Made by a program: the position numbers and the translations under genes
Assembly: GCA_905147135.1 (NCBI GenBank)
Contig: LR990052.1
Location: 15,004,200 to 15,068,199, forward strand
DNA length: 64,000 bases
Source of the DNA: Blastobasis lacticolella
Taxonomy: Eukaryota > Arthropoda > Insecta > Lepidoptera > Blastobasidae
Reading direction: 5' to 3'
Part shown: piece after piece, positions 32,748 through 43,060 of the stretch
How the letters are laid out: every line of letters starts with the position of its first letter
Numbering within the stretch: position 1 is the first letter of the stretch
Notes under the pieces: generated by a model
Database searches by the model: none
Told to the model about the DNA's origin: nothing
The model's input: the letters and a program-made list of their open reading frames with translations, nothing else

Positions 32748-33088
32748 CCTTTGTCCTTAGATGATAACATGCAGGAGCCCTGGTCAATCCTACTTACGCT
32801 AATATTGTTATAACAATTAATATTATAAGCTAACAATGTAGCAATATACTTTTTGTCCTTTTGCTTGAGATACAATGTATCATTTGTACAAATAATATTG
32901 CCAACAAATTTGTTGATGTCAAAAAATGTAAATGCGTTACTATAACGAGTCAAATTATATAAACATGTATTCAGTCTATGAATACGTCTATTTAACTTAG
33001 GGTCATTATTTGTGTATGGGAAAGCACACAAAGTAATTTTATTAAGCACACAAATAACATAACAAAGTGTAGTGTTACGAACTGTTGA
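32732..33088 (-). CDS. LINE ORF1 C-terminal end, esterase-like
   Basis: Open from the window of homology near 33088 to the stop at 32732, with no ATG of its own, so the protein is truncated at its N-terminus. The text 'ITLCAFPYTNNDPKLNRRIH', 'FTFFDINKFVGN' and 'LKQKDKKYIATLLAYNI' resembles the end of the SGNH-type esterase domain found in ORF1 of many CR1-group LINEs, where the last part holds the catalytic His region. In this copy the usual 'HLN..GK' appears altered to YLKQKDKK, so activity is doubtful. Without a complete ORF1 the element probably cannot move by itself unless it is helped by another copy. Confidence 0.6.
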   Translation of the reverse strand, partial: STVRNTTLCYVICVLNKITLCAFPYTNNDPKLNRRIHRLNTCLYNLTRYSNAFTFFDINKFVGNIICTNDTLYLKQKDKKYIATLLAYNINCYNNISVSRIDQGSCMLSSKDKGCSLN

Positions 33089-33090
33089 TT

Positions 33091-33230
33091 AATACGACAG
33101 ATCGGACACCAACCCGATAAATTTCCTTAGTTGTCTATCTATACTAATAAGTATTATAAAGAGGAAAAGTTTGTAAGTTTGTGAGTTTGTATGTTGGGGG
33201 TAATCTCTAAATCTACTGAACGTGAAACAG
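33091..33230 (+). repeat. Interspersed repeat fragment
   Basis: 'TATACTAATAAGTATTATAA' and 'AAAGTTTGTAAGTTTGTGAG' recall the end of the 'cgacttcgtccgcg' repeats in inverted orientation. Short and low confidence. Confidence 0.35.
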
Positions 33231-33300
33231 CTGCTACCAGGGGAATCTGACTAGATTGAATCATGGTTACATATTCGGTCGCCAGAATGTGTAGGTTTTA
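33231..33300 (-). mobile_element. SINE-B middle fragment
   Basis: 'GCTACCAGGGGAATCTGACT' and 'AGATTGAATCATGGTTACAT' with 'GGTCGCCAGAATGTG' match the body of SINE-B in reverse. Confidence 0.65.
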
Positions 33301-33885
33301 TCAGTTAGCATTCAAAATTCAAAACAGACAATTCGGAATACCCATGACATTTACATTCACTCAAAAGTTTCCCACAGTAATAAACCGATTTAAGTGAAAT
33401 AAAGCTAAAAACCAAATAAAACTGGATTTCAAATGATGAAAATCAAATCGATGGTAGCTACGATGCCCCAGACAGACACACAGATACACACGTCAAATTT
33501 ATAACACCCTCTTTTTGTTTCGGTATTTAAAATCACAGTACATTATAGGTACTTGCACTTAACGCTACCGTTCGCAAGACGGCGATAAAAATAGCGAAGA
33601 GGGACTGCGCCCCGCCCCTAGAAATGTACCCGGGTACTAAGGAGAAACTACTTGGAAATACTTATACTTAACGCAGGATTAAGTATTAGGTTCTAGAGCA
33701 ACCTTTTTAGTGCTGGATCACACTTCACAATAGCAATAAGACGAGACGAGACGAGATAGAAAACGGCATATGTTACAATAAAAAATTATAATATTCGTTT
33801 TCCACACTGATTGACTCTGTGCCTTCTACATCCATCGGTTCCCTTCGACCTTTACGATGTCATCCGTCCGGCTGCACATACTAAA
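33301..33885. other. No clear feature
   Basis: 'AAATTTATAACACCCTCTTT' at about 33495 is an interspersed repeat end of uncertain type. The remainder shows nothing. Confidence 0.35.
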
Positions 33886-33956
33886 GCAGTGACCCTGCAA
33901 CCAGGGGAACCTAACCAGATTGGATCATTGTTACAAATTCAGTCGCCTGAATGTCA
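33886..33956 (-). mobile_element. SINE-B middle fragment
   Basis: 'GACCCTGCAACCAGGGGAAC', 'CCAGATTGGATCATTGTTAC' and 'AATTCAGTCGCCTGAATGTC'. Both ends are missing. Confidence 0.7.
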
Positions 33957-34161
33957 CCCAGCTACCGACGCTGCCTACTTCTCTATCATACATACATGTC
34001 AGTGGCTCCTATGATTTGTTTAAGGGTATCCTCTGGCCATGGCATGTTTAATAAATACTCTTTAAGTCTGGATATATTCTGTGATAAACCGGCTAGAATT
34101 AAGCAATTGTGTGCTAACATGTTTTTTTGCCACTGAATGTATCCTTGACCAAGGTTGACAT

Positions 34162-34474
34162 AATTAAAATAAATAAATAAATAATCGTGGACAAATTCAC
34201 ACACAGCGCCATCTAGCCCCAAAGTAAGCATAGCTTGTGTTATAGGTGCTAGATAACTGATTAACTACTTATATACTTATAAATACATACTTATTATACA
34301 CAGAACACCCAGACCCGTAACAGCGATTAAAATGCATCATTTCAATTTCTGTCCGGCCGGGAATCGAACCCGGGACCTCTTGCGTGGCAGACGCAAGAGG
34401 TCCCGGGTTGACCACTGAACCACTCAGGTCCCGGGCATGTTGACCACTGAACCACTCAGGTCGTCAAACTATAA
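34162..34474 (-). mobile_element. SINE-A with rearranged head (foldback plus direct repeat)
   Basis: The body and tail are normal. In the head the 19-bp AACCCGGGACCTCTTGCGT (34367 to 34385) is followed by GGCAG and its exact complement (34391 to 34409). 'GTTGACCACTGAACCACTCA' then occurs twice (34407 and 34440). The final CAGGTCGTCAA is the normal SINE start. The arrangement cannot arise by simple substitution and suggests template switching during copying or repair. Confidence 0.88.
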
Positions 34475-34785
34475 TATCATAATACTATTCAAACTATAAA
34501 ATCATAATACTATTTAAAAGAGTTTCAATTGTTATCCATTACTTATACTGTTACTGCTATAGGCGAAAACTTGTCAATGGCTCATGAATAACGTTATTAT
34601 TACCTAAGTAAGTCATATGTTTATTATTGCTGTAAGTTTTCTTTTAATAATAGGCTTGATCCGACCATTTCACCATACACCGTCAAGTGGCATGATGTCA
34701 GTTTGGTTTGATCAAGATTATTTTTGTCATGCCACGTGTCAAGCGGCATTACAGTTAAGTCTGTCTGTCTGTCCGCGTTTGTTTT
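34475..34785. other. No recognisable feature
   Basis: A short local repeat of 'AATCATAATACTATT' at 34481 to 34515; otherwise unremarkable. Confidence 0.4.
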
Positions 34786-34995
34786 TAATGTCATACGGCA
34801 GGCAAACAGGCAAGCGGGCCACCTGATGGAAAGTGGCCACCACTGCCCATAGACACCAGCAACACCAAGAGCATCGCCAATGCGTTGCCCACCTCTATAA
34901 CACGTTGCTCTGGCAGCAAAAAGGCAAATGCCACTCCACTGCCAAAGCCACGGTTCCCCAAATCCCCACCCCATGGAGCACTGGAAACCTTACTT
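34786..34995. repeat. Interspersed repeat fragment, type uncertain
   Basis: 'GGCAAACAGGCAAGCGGGCC', 'ACCTGATGGAAAGTGGCCAC' and 'GCATCGCCAATGCGTTGCC' recall a common lepidopteran interspersed repeat. A short relative is at 12505 to 12545 and a LINE tail with 'GCTTACCATCAGGCAGGCCG' is at 52080. Confidence 0.4.
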
Positions 34996-35502
34996 ACCGG
35001 CAGAAATACAATACTATTTAAAAGAGTATTATTAAGCTGTAATATTCTGTAAGGTGGAGGTACTTCCCCAACCCTACCTCTCTTAACTCTTACCTCTCTC
35101 TAGCTCTGAGACTATTCGTGCTAGAAAGCTAAATCTTGGTATCTATTTAACTAAGAATTTGAGTCGCCATCCATGTAGGGCAGAGAATCCCCAGCGATAC
35201 TTTTAGTTTTTCTAAAATACGTCTATATACAGTACTTCAAATCAACTTGGAGGAACTACACTAAGTAGATAGTTGGTTAGAGGCAAAGCGTTAAATGAAC
35301 CCCATTCCAAGTCCGAATAGCTCGCAAGCCGTTCACAAATGTATCAAATTGTTAAAGGACATGTCAGAACATCTGGGTCAGCCTATAAAACTCCATCGCA
35401 CTCAGTAAAATGTTATTGGCGACAATACGTAGCGCCTTCTTACCTAATGATGAAGTGCGTTACTTCCAAGTTCCGACATTTCTTTAGCTTAATAAAAAGT
35501 AG

Positions 35503-35700
35503 CTTTTGCCCGCGTTTTCGTCCGCATAAAATTCGGTTAAAATTTTTCTAGATAATTTTTCTAGACCCGTTCCCGCGGGCTTTATGTTATATTGCTGCCA
35601 CATTGCATCAAAATCCATTCAGTAGGTTTTAAGTGAAGGAGTAACAAACGTACAGCCATCCTTACATACTTTTGCATTTATAATATTAATATAGGATTGG
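35503..35700 (+). repeat. Interspersed 'CCCGCGTTTTCGTCCGC' repeat, longest copy
   Basis: Begins 'AGTAGCTTTTGCCCGCGTTT', then 'AGACCCGTTCCCGCGGGCTT', 'CATCAAAATCCATTCAGTAG', and ends 'CATTTATAATATTAATATAG'. It gives the fullest view of the family in this window. Confidence 0.5.
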
Positions 35701-35970
35701 TGGGTGTAATAAATAGCTGTAAAGTTTTCATTAAATAAATATATAAATAATTATCTACATTTATGTGGATTACTCAAGGAAAGACAGATGTCAAACGACT
35801 TCGTCAAACGAAAAATAGAAAGTCTTCACATACCTTTTTAACTTTTAACCGTGACTTCGTACACATATATCTTTTTTTATATATATAAAGGTGCCACCCA
35901 TATTCTTGGCAAATTTTTTCCAAATCCTATTGGCGGTTTACTTTCTCATTTCTAATAGAAGTTTGGTAAT

Positions 35971-36224
35971 ATATAAATAAACAAATAGGGCAATTTACAC
36001 AGCACCAACTTGCCCCAAAGTAAGCAAAAACTTGTGTTATGGGTGCTAGACGACTGTTGAACTACTTATATACTTTTAAATACATACCTACTTATTATAC
36101 ACAGAATACCCAGACCCGTAACGTAAATTGAAATTAATCATTTCAATTTCTGCTCGGCCAGGAATCAAACCCAGTACCTCTTGCGTAGAAGACAAAGTTA
36201 ACCTCAGAACCAATCAGGTCGTCA
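35971..36224 (-). mobile_element. SINE-A
   Basis: Complete but older: 'CCCCAAAGTAAGCAAAAACT', 'AATACCCAGACCCGTAACG', B-box complement 'GGAATCAAACC', head end 'AGAACCAATCAGGTCGTC'. Confidence 0.88.
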
Positions 36225-37135
36225 TTCCATCCATTTCAAATATATTGTCTTTCATAATCTTTATATCCTCGAACGTTAATGTGTCCAGGATAACATGTCA
36301 GGAACATTGTCCCGCATTCTGATTGCCTGTTACGTCACTATAATAACCTCTATTCTCTGTAACAGATACCCCGGCAGTTTGTCTGTATTATCCGTTAATT
36401 ATCTACCAATTTTATTTCAATTAACGCAGATAAAGACAAATAAATGGGTATCTTCCTTCCTAAGTAGTAAAGGTCGAGGCGTCTTATCTTCTCTCATATC
36501 AACAAAACCGAATGGTCGAACTTATCCGCACGCATTCGTGCAAATTTGTACGAATCGCACGAACGAATCTCTATCTTTTGAGGACTCGCACTAGACGCTT
36601 AAATCCATAATAATTTTATTCGTTTAAAAAGCACGAAACGTAGGAAGCGAATTATCAGATACCTTCAATGATTATAATTTTCATGGATTTTCTACGATTC
36701 TTGTCAGGCCATTCATTTTACCATTTTATTTTTATAAACATTTAATGTTTTACACATGGGGCCCGTTTATTCGTCGCCGCTTACGAATCGCGTCCGCCTA
36801 GTCACCGCGTACGTACGTCTGCCTAAATTGCGCGGCTACCATATTGGCAGAGACGATGACGCGGAGACTAGGCGGGCGCCAAACGACGTCTGTGTGGGCG
36901 TGCTTTGAGAGCTGCGCATTTGTTTACAAATAATTAAATTAGAAACCAAACATTTGGAACAAATCATGCAGAAATCGCCTACAGATCGTGACCCATACAG
37001 ACGTATGGGTCCCCCAACAGTGTAAATTTATCCGTAAAATAATGTGCTAGCGTATCGTTCCGCCCCGGATTCGCACGAGTATAATTTAGAAAATGAAAAA
37101 TATACATAAACTTTCCTGAAAAAATTAACTAACTG
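36225..37135. other. No gene; contains a G+C-rich patch
   Basis: At 36765 to 36910 a G+C-rich patch contains 'GCGTCCGCCTAGTCACCGCG' and, inverted, 'GCGGAGACTAGGCGGGCGC'. This may be an eroded palindromic element. No other feature is seen; the 99-codon frame at 36295 to 36594 has no known motif. Confidence 0.35.
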
Positions 37136-37136
37136 A

Positions 37137-37790
37137 TAGTGAAAACCGCATCAAAATCCGTTGCTTGGTTTAGGAGGAGTTAACGAACATTCAGATAGAC
37201 AGACGCGGAAAACGACTTTACTATGTAAATATATCACCTAATAGAATCCCAAACCTCAGAAAAAGTAAACGCATACATTCTGCGACCCCACACTGTATCC
37301 AAAGAAAACTTCCAGCAAACCGCCAACTAAGAATCTAATTACCACGTACAGTGGCCCGATTAACAGAACTCGAGTCTCACGTCGGGCCATCGCGTCGTCA
37401 GCACCAGTGGTAATGAGCGGCAAACGATTACAACACACGAGCCACATTACTCAGCATTACGGAGGTGCCGGCTCCTAATGAATTCCGCTTCGCCTGACGT
37501 TGTATCACGTGGCGTCATGGCGATGTCATTCTGTGTGGATTTATTCGATGGTGGTTTTGGTGTTATGTGAATAGAACACAAAACTTACATCCCAATTTTT
37601 GTGGGTGTACTGAGTGGCGCTTGACGTCTATCTAGTATAGAGGGAAGTTTACAATCTTACGGTGACACATATAAACCTTCCGGAAGAAAAAACCTATATG
37701 ATAGTAAAAACGCATAGAATCCGTTGCGTAAAAGATCTAAATAAAGAGGGAAAGGCGAATTTCTTTTATACTATGTATAGATACAGATAT
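37137..37790. repeat. Two interspersed-repeat fragments around unique sequence
   Basis: At 37137 to 37230 'GAAAACCGCATCAAAATCCG' and at 37695 to 37790 'AAAACGCATAGAATCCGTTG' both belong to the group listed at 27089. The sequence between them has no recognised feature. Confidence 0.45.
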
Positions 37791-37940
37791 ATAATTATGT
37801 TATATTTGTTAACTTCTATAATAGTGACATTGTCTTTGATCAAAGCATTAGAAATTAGAAAGCGCGAATTAGAAAGAAAATATATTTTTAGCCATAAGGT
37901 GCTATCACTTTGTTAGTGTAAGTTTTGTTGGTTGTCCTAA

Positions 37941-38112
37941 ATAAATTTATCAAGCAATGCAACGTGCGTCACAAACGCAACCTGCATCGCCGCACGCATT
38001 AGAAATTCATACAATTGTGAGTGAGCAGCATAATCCGACGCAGCTTGCGATATGGACGCAGCTTGCGTCGCCAACGTAACTTACGTCGTCAACGCTTGAT
38101 ACATTTCGCGCC
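37941..38112. mobile_element. Short relative of the large TIR element (MITE)
   Basis: The right end 'CAACGCTTGATACATTTCGC' plus GCC and TAA matches the large element's terminus (CGCTTGATATAATCCGCGCC, TAA). Inside are 'GCATTAGAAATTCATACAAT' and diverged GACGCAGCTTGCG blocks, the same subterminal text as 46280 to 46440. The left end is eroded ('TTTATCAAGCAATGC'). Confidence 0.55.
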
Positions 38113-38756
38113 TAAATAAAGTTAACAAAAAACTTTGGTTACCGATCTCGCAAACACATTTTTTTTTGTATTTTTGTATTTTGTATTCAATAACGGACAT
38201 TTAATTATTATTTGACTATTTGCATAAATTACCTGCCTTACTGGTATTGACATGCTTTGTATCAATTTACCTTAGTGTAATTTTATGTATTAATTTTTTA
38301 TTTTGACATTGTTCACTATATTATTTCGATTTATTTATTATTTGATATTGCCTTCTTATATGAAAGCAATAATTCTAATATTATAATTTGACGATCTCTT
38401 TTATTGACCAAACGTAATCTATAATAAGAATATTATAATTATGTAAGAACTTAAGAGAGAAATAAATAAATCTAAATCACGTGGACACTAGGACGGGGAA
38501 ACCAGGCTCTCAAATTTTAACAATGACAGGCTCAGAAAATCTGTTGTTAATGGCTTATAATTATATTTTTCCACAAGCCCCGTCGTTAAAAGGACACAGA
38601 ATTGAAACATGTGCTGGCAATGGGTAGAGTTTCACAACTTTTTTGGTACTTTGACAATACGATATGACCTTTCGAACTTCACGGTATGTGTTGCTGATGT
38701 GGGTAAAGTACATAAATACGTGAATTGGAATGGTATAACAAACAATAGAAAAAATA

Positions 38757-38885
38757 GATAGATAGATTAATTCTTTATTGCTCACACAAAAATAATTACA
38801 TTAAAAAGTTCCGACAAAAAACCATAACTAGTTGTGGGCAAAGGCGGCCTTATCGCTGTAAGCGATCTCTACCAGGCAACCTTTG
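38757..38885 (-). repeat. LINE 3' tail ('aggccgcctt' type)
   Basis: On the minus strand 'GAGATCGCTTACAGCGATAA', GGCCGCCTTTGCCC and a TGTGAGCAATAAAGAATTAA end match the 3' UTR at 51640 to 51775. The body is absent. Confidence 0.6.
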
Positions 38886-38917
38886 TGTAAAAAATATTTG
38901 TATAGTATAATCATCAT

Positions 38918-38985
38918 CATCATCTTGGCGTAATGTCCCGGTTGCGTCCTCGCGCGACACGCGAGGGTCCAGGGTCCGCCTTTCT
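38918..38985 (-). mobile_element. SINE-B 3' end fragment
   Basis: 'CATCATCTTGGCGTAATGTC' and 'GAGGGTCCAGGGTCCGCC'; nothing further of the SINE remains. Confidence 0.65.
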
Positions 38986-39877
38986 GCTACTCCTACGTCT
39001 TCGGCATCCTTGTATAGGTACCTATCTAAAAACATAAAACGTAAAATCTAAATTTTGTTGTGTCTAAAAAAATGTTGATTTTAGCTGAAGCTTGCTAGAT
39101 TGGATTTCTTTCCTATTACATTCCTAAATACATTAAGTTAAAAAAGAACTCACTCGTTTCAATTAGAACATTTATTTCTGCCTTAGATAAACCTTCTTTG
39201 ACTAGCACCCATTACTGACGTTCTTACTAAATTTTTTGCAGTGTCACCAATGAGCATTCAGAATGAAAGTCGGAGAAAAGAACTCGTCGTGGTATTTTTA
39301 CATCTTAATTGAATTTTTTGCAGCTTCCAAGACAGAATTAGATTCTCCTAGGGCTGTCTGAGTGACCAAATTGAGTGTCACTGTAGATCCTAACATAGGA
39401 GCCGCTGTGGGGAGGATGGCGTTATCCGTATAAAATTAAATTATAAATCATTGCCACGTTTGAGAAAAAGTATCAAAATATTTCCTGTATACTTCCAGAT
39501 TTATATGCGATCTTGTCATAACATATTTCGTTACATTTGGTTTTTGCATGTGACCCCCTATTGATCGAAATGAAAGACGTTTCAAACCAAAAGATGGCAA
39601 ACACAATAGCAATAGTGTCTGCACACCTAATAGAGCCTCAGAGCTTATTAACTACAGGCTGACTTCAAATTCATGATACTAAGTGCTACCGTATGAGTGT
39701 TCTCGTGATAACAAACAACTTTTACTATGACACCAACCTCAAAATCCCAAAAAAGATCAGCTGTTTACATTTTGGCAGAATTCGTTTTCAGTTTTGTAGA
39801 AAGAGACAAATAAATATGTGGTTACCAAATATGAAAACGTATGAAACAGATGAATATTTTTTCACCTTTTTTCACTC
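38986..39877. other. No recognisable feature
   Basis: Left flank of the large element. No ORF of interest or named repeat seen. Confidence 0.4.
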
Positions 39878-39894
39878 TAAGGCCCGGATTATAT

Positions 39895-39977
39895 CAAGCG
39901 TCGGCGACGCACCTTGCGTCGCCGACGCAACCTGCGTCGCCGACGCAACCTGCGTCGCCGACGCAGGTTGCGTCGGG
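39895..39977. repeat. Subterminal GACGCA minisatellite (right copy, left end)
   Basis: Four to five blocks of 'GCGTCGCCGACGCAACCT' type, just inside the terminus; mirror of 2608 to 2690. Confidence 0.8.
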
Positions 39978-40006
39978 CTGTCAAACGCTGGACTTCAACA
40001 GTTTAA

Positions 40007-41273
40007 ACCATGGACTTACTACCCAAAGGGACTGCGCACTGCTTTGACTAAAACCGGGCAGAGCGAGAGTCACCATCGATAGTCCTGTGTCCCTTTCTAG
40101 TGTTGCCACCATTGTTGATGCAAATTCCGAATTACTTTTATTATTTGGCGCGGACACCGACCTCAGGGCCAGGCAGAGCCGGACCGGGTGCAATCTGAAG
40201 GTCATGTTTTCACCAGGGTCCAGCCCAAGCTTACCCTGCTACTCGGAAACTATTGGCCCTAGAACACTAGTTCCTAGAGTGAAATGATAACATTCCTTGA
40301 GATCATCATTTCGTATGACAGCTGTCAATGTTAAATCTTTTATAAATCGGTACCCATTGGTCCTAAAACACTAGTTTCTAGAGAGAAATGATAGTACTTG
40401 TTGAGATCTACATTTCGAATGACAGCTGTCAATGTTTAATCTTTTATAAATCGGCACCCATTGGTCCTAAAACACTAGTTTCTGGAGAGAAATGGTAGTA
40501 CTTGTTGAGATCTACATTTCGAATGACAGCTGTCAAAGTTTGAACTGAAATAACTTCTAAACTATTGGTGCTATAACACTCGTTCCTAAAGAAAAATGAT
40601 AGTGTTCGCCGAGATCTACATTTCGCATGACAGCTGTCAAACTTAGAACTGTTGTAACTCGGAAACGATGTGTCTTAGAACACTAGTTCCTTGAGCAATA
40701 CGATAGTACTCATCGAGATCTACATTTTGGATGACAGTTCTAAGTTTGACAGCTGTCATACGAAATGTAGATCTCGACGAGTACTATCATATTTCTTTAG
40801 AAACTAGTGTTCTAGAACCAATGGGTTCCGAGTTATAACACATTTAAGTTTGACAGCTGTCACCCGAAATGTAGATATCGACGAGTACTATTACTTCTCT
40901 TTAGAAACTAGTGTTGTAGGATAAATCGTTACCGAACTCATTCATCTGTTTTGTGGAACAAAAAGTCGTAGGTTAATAACTATGTCGACTCGACGTTTGT
41001 CGGAGAAACGTTCAGTAGATCAAAAGGTATTTTGACAACTACTTTTCGGATTGTACGGATTACCTCATAATAATACCAAATTCACGTTAAATATATTTCT
41101 CCAATAATGGCAACACCAAACACAACACTTGTCAATTTAGAATGACGATGATTATGCCAATAACATTGTGTTTACACTGTTAGAAAGGGACAAAGGACTA
41201 TCGATGGTGACTCTCGCTCTGCCCAGTTTTAGTCAAAGCAGTGCGCAGTCCCTTTGGGTAGTAAGTCCATGGT
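40007..41273. mobile_element. 1.27-kb TIR element in a TTAA site (piggyBac-like target)
   Basis: The ends are about 93-bp inverted repeats with three differences, starting ACCATGGACTTACTACCCAA. They are flanked by TTAA on each side (40003 to 40006, 41274 to 41277). The left large copy has the uninterrupted site CAGTTTAAACAGG (complement near 2576), which confirms an insertion with a duplicated TTAA; TTTAAA with ends CCATGG is equally compatible. TTAA is the piggyBac target. No transposase ORF is present. The interior is occupied by five direct and two inverted units of about 104 bp. Confidence 0.85.
40255..40925. repeat. About 104-bp repeat array, direct then inverted
   Basis: Landmarks 'ACACTAGTTTCTAGAG', 'GAGATCTACATTTCG' and 'ATGACAGCTGTCAA' recur at about 40260, 40363, 40468, 40572 and 40676. 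From 40738 they are read in the opposite sense for two units ('TTTGACAGCTGTCATACGAA'). Degenerate relatives lie at 45300 to 45650. Confidence 0.8.
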
Positions 41274-41557
41274 TTAAACAGGTATAAACGTTCAGATGTC
41301 AATAGTCTAAAGGTCTATATGCACATGTGCTGCAAAACGCAGCGTCGAGAGACAGGTTTGATGATGGCGTGCACCGTCCATACGAGTGGGTAGCACCACC
41401 TGCACCGCGTTCAGCCGAAACGGTGCGATGCATAATAAATAATAATAATGTTCCGGTGAATCGTGTGTTACATGCTGAACATGGTTCGATTTTGATAATA
41501 TGATTATTTCAGCTTTCAGACATAGGTGTATGAGATTTAAAAAGTAATACTGTCTTA

Positions 41558-41867
41558 GCGAGCGGCCACACAGAAAAGACGTAAGACGCAGACACGTCGC
41601 AGACGCGGCGCCCGCGCCCGTTCAATATACTTTCATACTAAATGTATAGAAACGTCGCGACGCAAAACATACAGAAAAGACAGGACTAGGACAGGGCGAG
41701 GACGCGTCGCAGACACGACTTGAAACATACAGAAAAGACGAGGCAAGGGCGCGCCGCGGGCGAGAGCAGGGGTGCGGGAGCCGGGCCTCGCCCGCAGCGC
41801 TTGCTGTCCTTGTCTTGCCTACGCTCTTGACTTATCCGCGACGAGTCTTTTCTGTGTGGCCGCTCGC
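41558..41867. mobile_element. 310-bp MITE, TTA duplication, exact empty site known
   Basis: Perfect 23-bp inverted ends beginning GCGAGCGGCCACACAGAAAA, flanked by TTA (41555 to 41557, 41868 to 41870). In the left arm the same position (2299 to 2301) has a single TAA and no element, so the boundaries are exact. It is G+C-rich, with internal repeats of 'CATACAGAAAAGAC'. The 3-bp TTA duplication fits PIF/Harbinger. Confidence 0.9.
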
Positions 41868-42122
41868 TTAGGTATGTGTTTGTTGACGCAACTGATTTCG
41901 TGCAAGGAAGAACGCTTTATCGCAAATGGTTACGTGTATGAATAAAAAATGTAATTTATCTTCGAACTGTGACGAACTGTTTCTTAGACATGGGGTCGGC
42001 TTAAAAAAATAATATGACAAACAAAGTCTATTTAAAACCTTGTCCTGCCTAACACTACACATCTTTGACTGAAGTAACGCGCAATATCGCGTCGCAGCAG
42101 TGCGTTCAGAATAGACGTTGCA

Positions 42123-42653
42123 GTGCAGTTGCCGTGCCGCTGCCGCGTCGCGCAGCGTAAGTGCGTGTTCACCTTTATTAGCACTTTTGAATCCGCGACC
42201 CTCAACATGCTCAGTGCTGTATTTCTTTTAATTGTTTGGCTGATGCGGAGAGAGCAACGAAATCCAGGAAAAATAGTAAAAAAGAAACGACTAAGAAGAT
42301 ATACTGTACATCCATTTAACACAGAAAGACATTTGTATGGCCAATTTCATATCCATTTTAACAGACTCAGAAAGTACCTATTGTATATACGCTTTTATAA
42401 AAGCTACAGAAAGTACACAATTAGAAAAGATTACCTAAATCTACAAATAAAAAAAATTCTCAACACAAAAAACTGTAGAATATTATCGATGAAAAACCAA
42501 CCATCTGAACATGTTACCTACTGCTGTCTGTTTGTCAATGCGTTTCTGCGCGCTGATCTTAGGAACGGCTTAAATGATTTAAGTGCGGTTTCAATAATGT
42601 ATACTTGTTGTAAGCTTCACTTAAATGTAGTGTTTGTGAAATGTTTTATTTAG
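42123..42653 (+). pseudogene. PIF/Harbinger-like transposase N-terminal relic (right copy)
   Basis: A 176-codon frame. A basic segment (RREQRNPGKIVKKKRLRRY) leads into TVHPFNTERHLYGQFH and 'LRKYLLYIRFYKSYRKY', then drifts into text of no family. It continues beyond the left arm's stop as 'MKNQPSEHVTYCC' and ends at a stop in A+T-rich sequence. DDE catalytic residues are absent. The transcript, if any, cannot give an active transposase. Lack of constraint (8 replacement to 3 silent differences against the left arm) argues it is a passenger. Family call rests on a short motif. Confidence 0.45.
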
Positions 42654-42854
42654 ATAAAAAAGTAAATTAATAAAGATATATCAATTTAAACTCATTTTGT
42701 TCTATAAAAATGCTGTTTTGTTAAATTGGCTGAAACTTTAGTCAACTAAGTAGATGTTGACAGAAAATTTAAATATAAACAAAAAAGGACTGTTTCAGAG
42801 ATTTTGACTATTCCGATGTAAGTTGATCTCAGCTCTATATTATCAATCAAAAAT

Positions 42855-43060
42855 ATTAAATAAATATACTTGAACAATTCACACAGCGCCATCTTGCCTC
42901 AAAGTAAGCAAAGCTTGTGTTATGGATGCTAGATAACTAAACTTACTTACATATTTTTTAAAAACATACTCATGATAAGTACATATAACACCTAGACCCA
43001 GATAACATATATTAAAATTCATCATTTCTGAATCGAACCCAGGATCTCTGGGTGGCAGAC
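42855..43060 (-). mobile_element. SINE-A, old copy in right element arm
   Basis: Counterpart of 1258 to 1464: 'TCACACAGCGCCATCTTGCC', 'AACACCTAGACCCAGATAAC', 'TTCATCATTTCTGAATCGAA'. Shared by both arms. Confidence 0.78.

Larger units (their letters stand above)
29766..33090 (-). mobile_element. CR1-group LINE with intact ORF2, 5'-truncated in ORF1
   Basis: The element runs on the minus strand. It holds the end of ORF1 (33088 to 32732), a 16-bp overlap, and a complete ORF2 (32747 to 29853). A 3' region follows whose end I place near 29766, where the minus strand runs into a T-rich stretch. The 3' end could instead extend to about 29560, since a further G+C-rich segment (29590 to 29760) lies below. 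No target duplication could be identified. Order and domains (esterase-like ORF1 end, EEP endonuclease, RT, no RNase H) fit the CR1/Jockey superfamily, perhaps the Daphne or CR1 clade. Confidence 0.82.

Noticed and set aside
39693..40082. 129-codon frame with repeated 'CVADATCVADA'
   Set aside because: The repeat comes from the GACGCA minisatellite inside the large element; it is not a protein repeat.
40087..40287. 66-codon frame with 'GADTDLRARQSRTG'
   Set aside because: It lies within the TTAA element next to its TIR; no similarity to a transposase.
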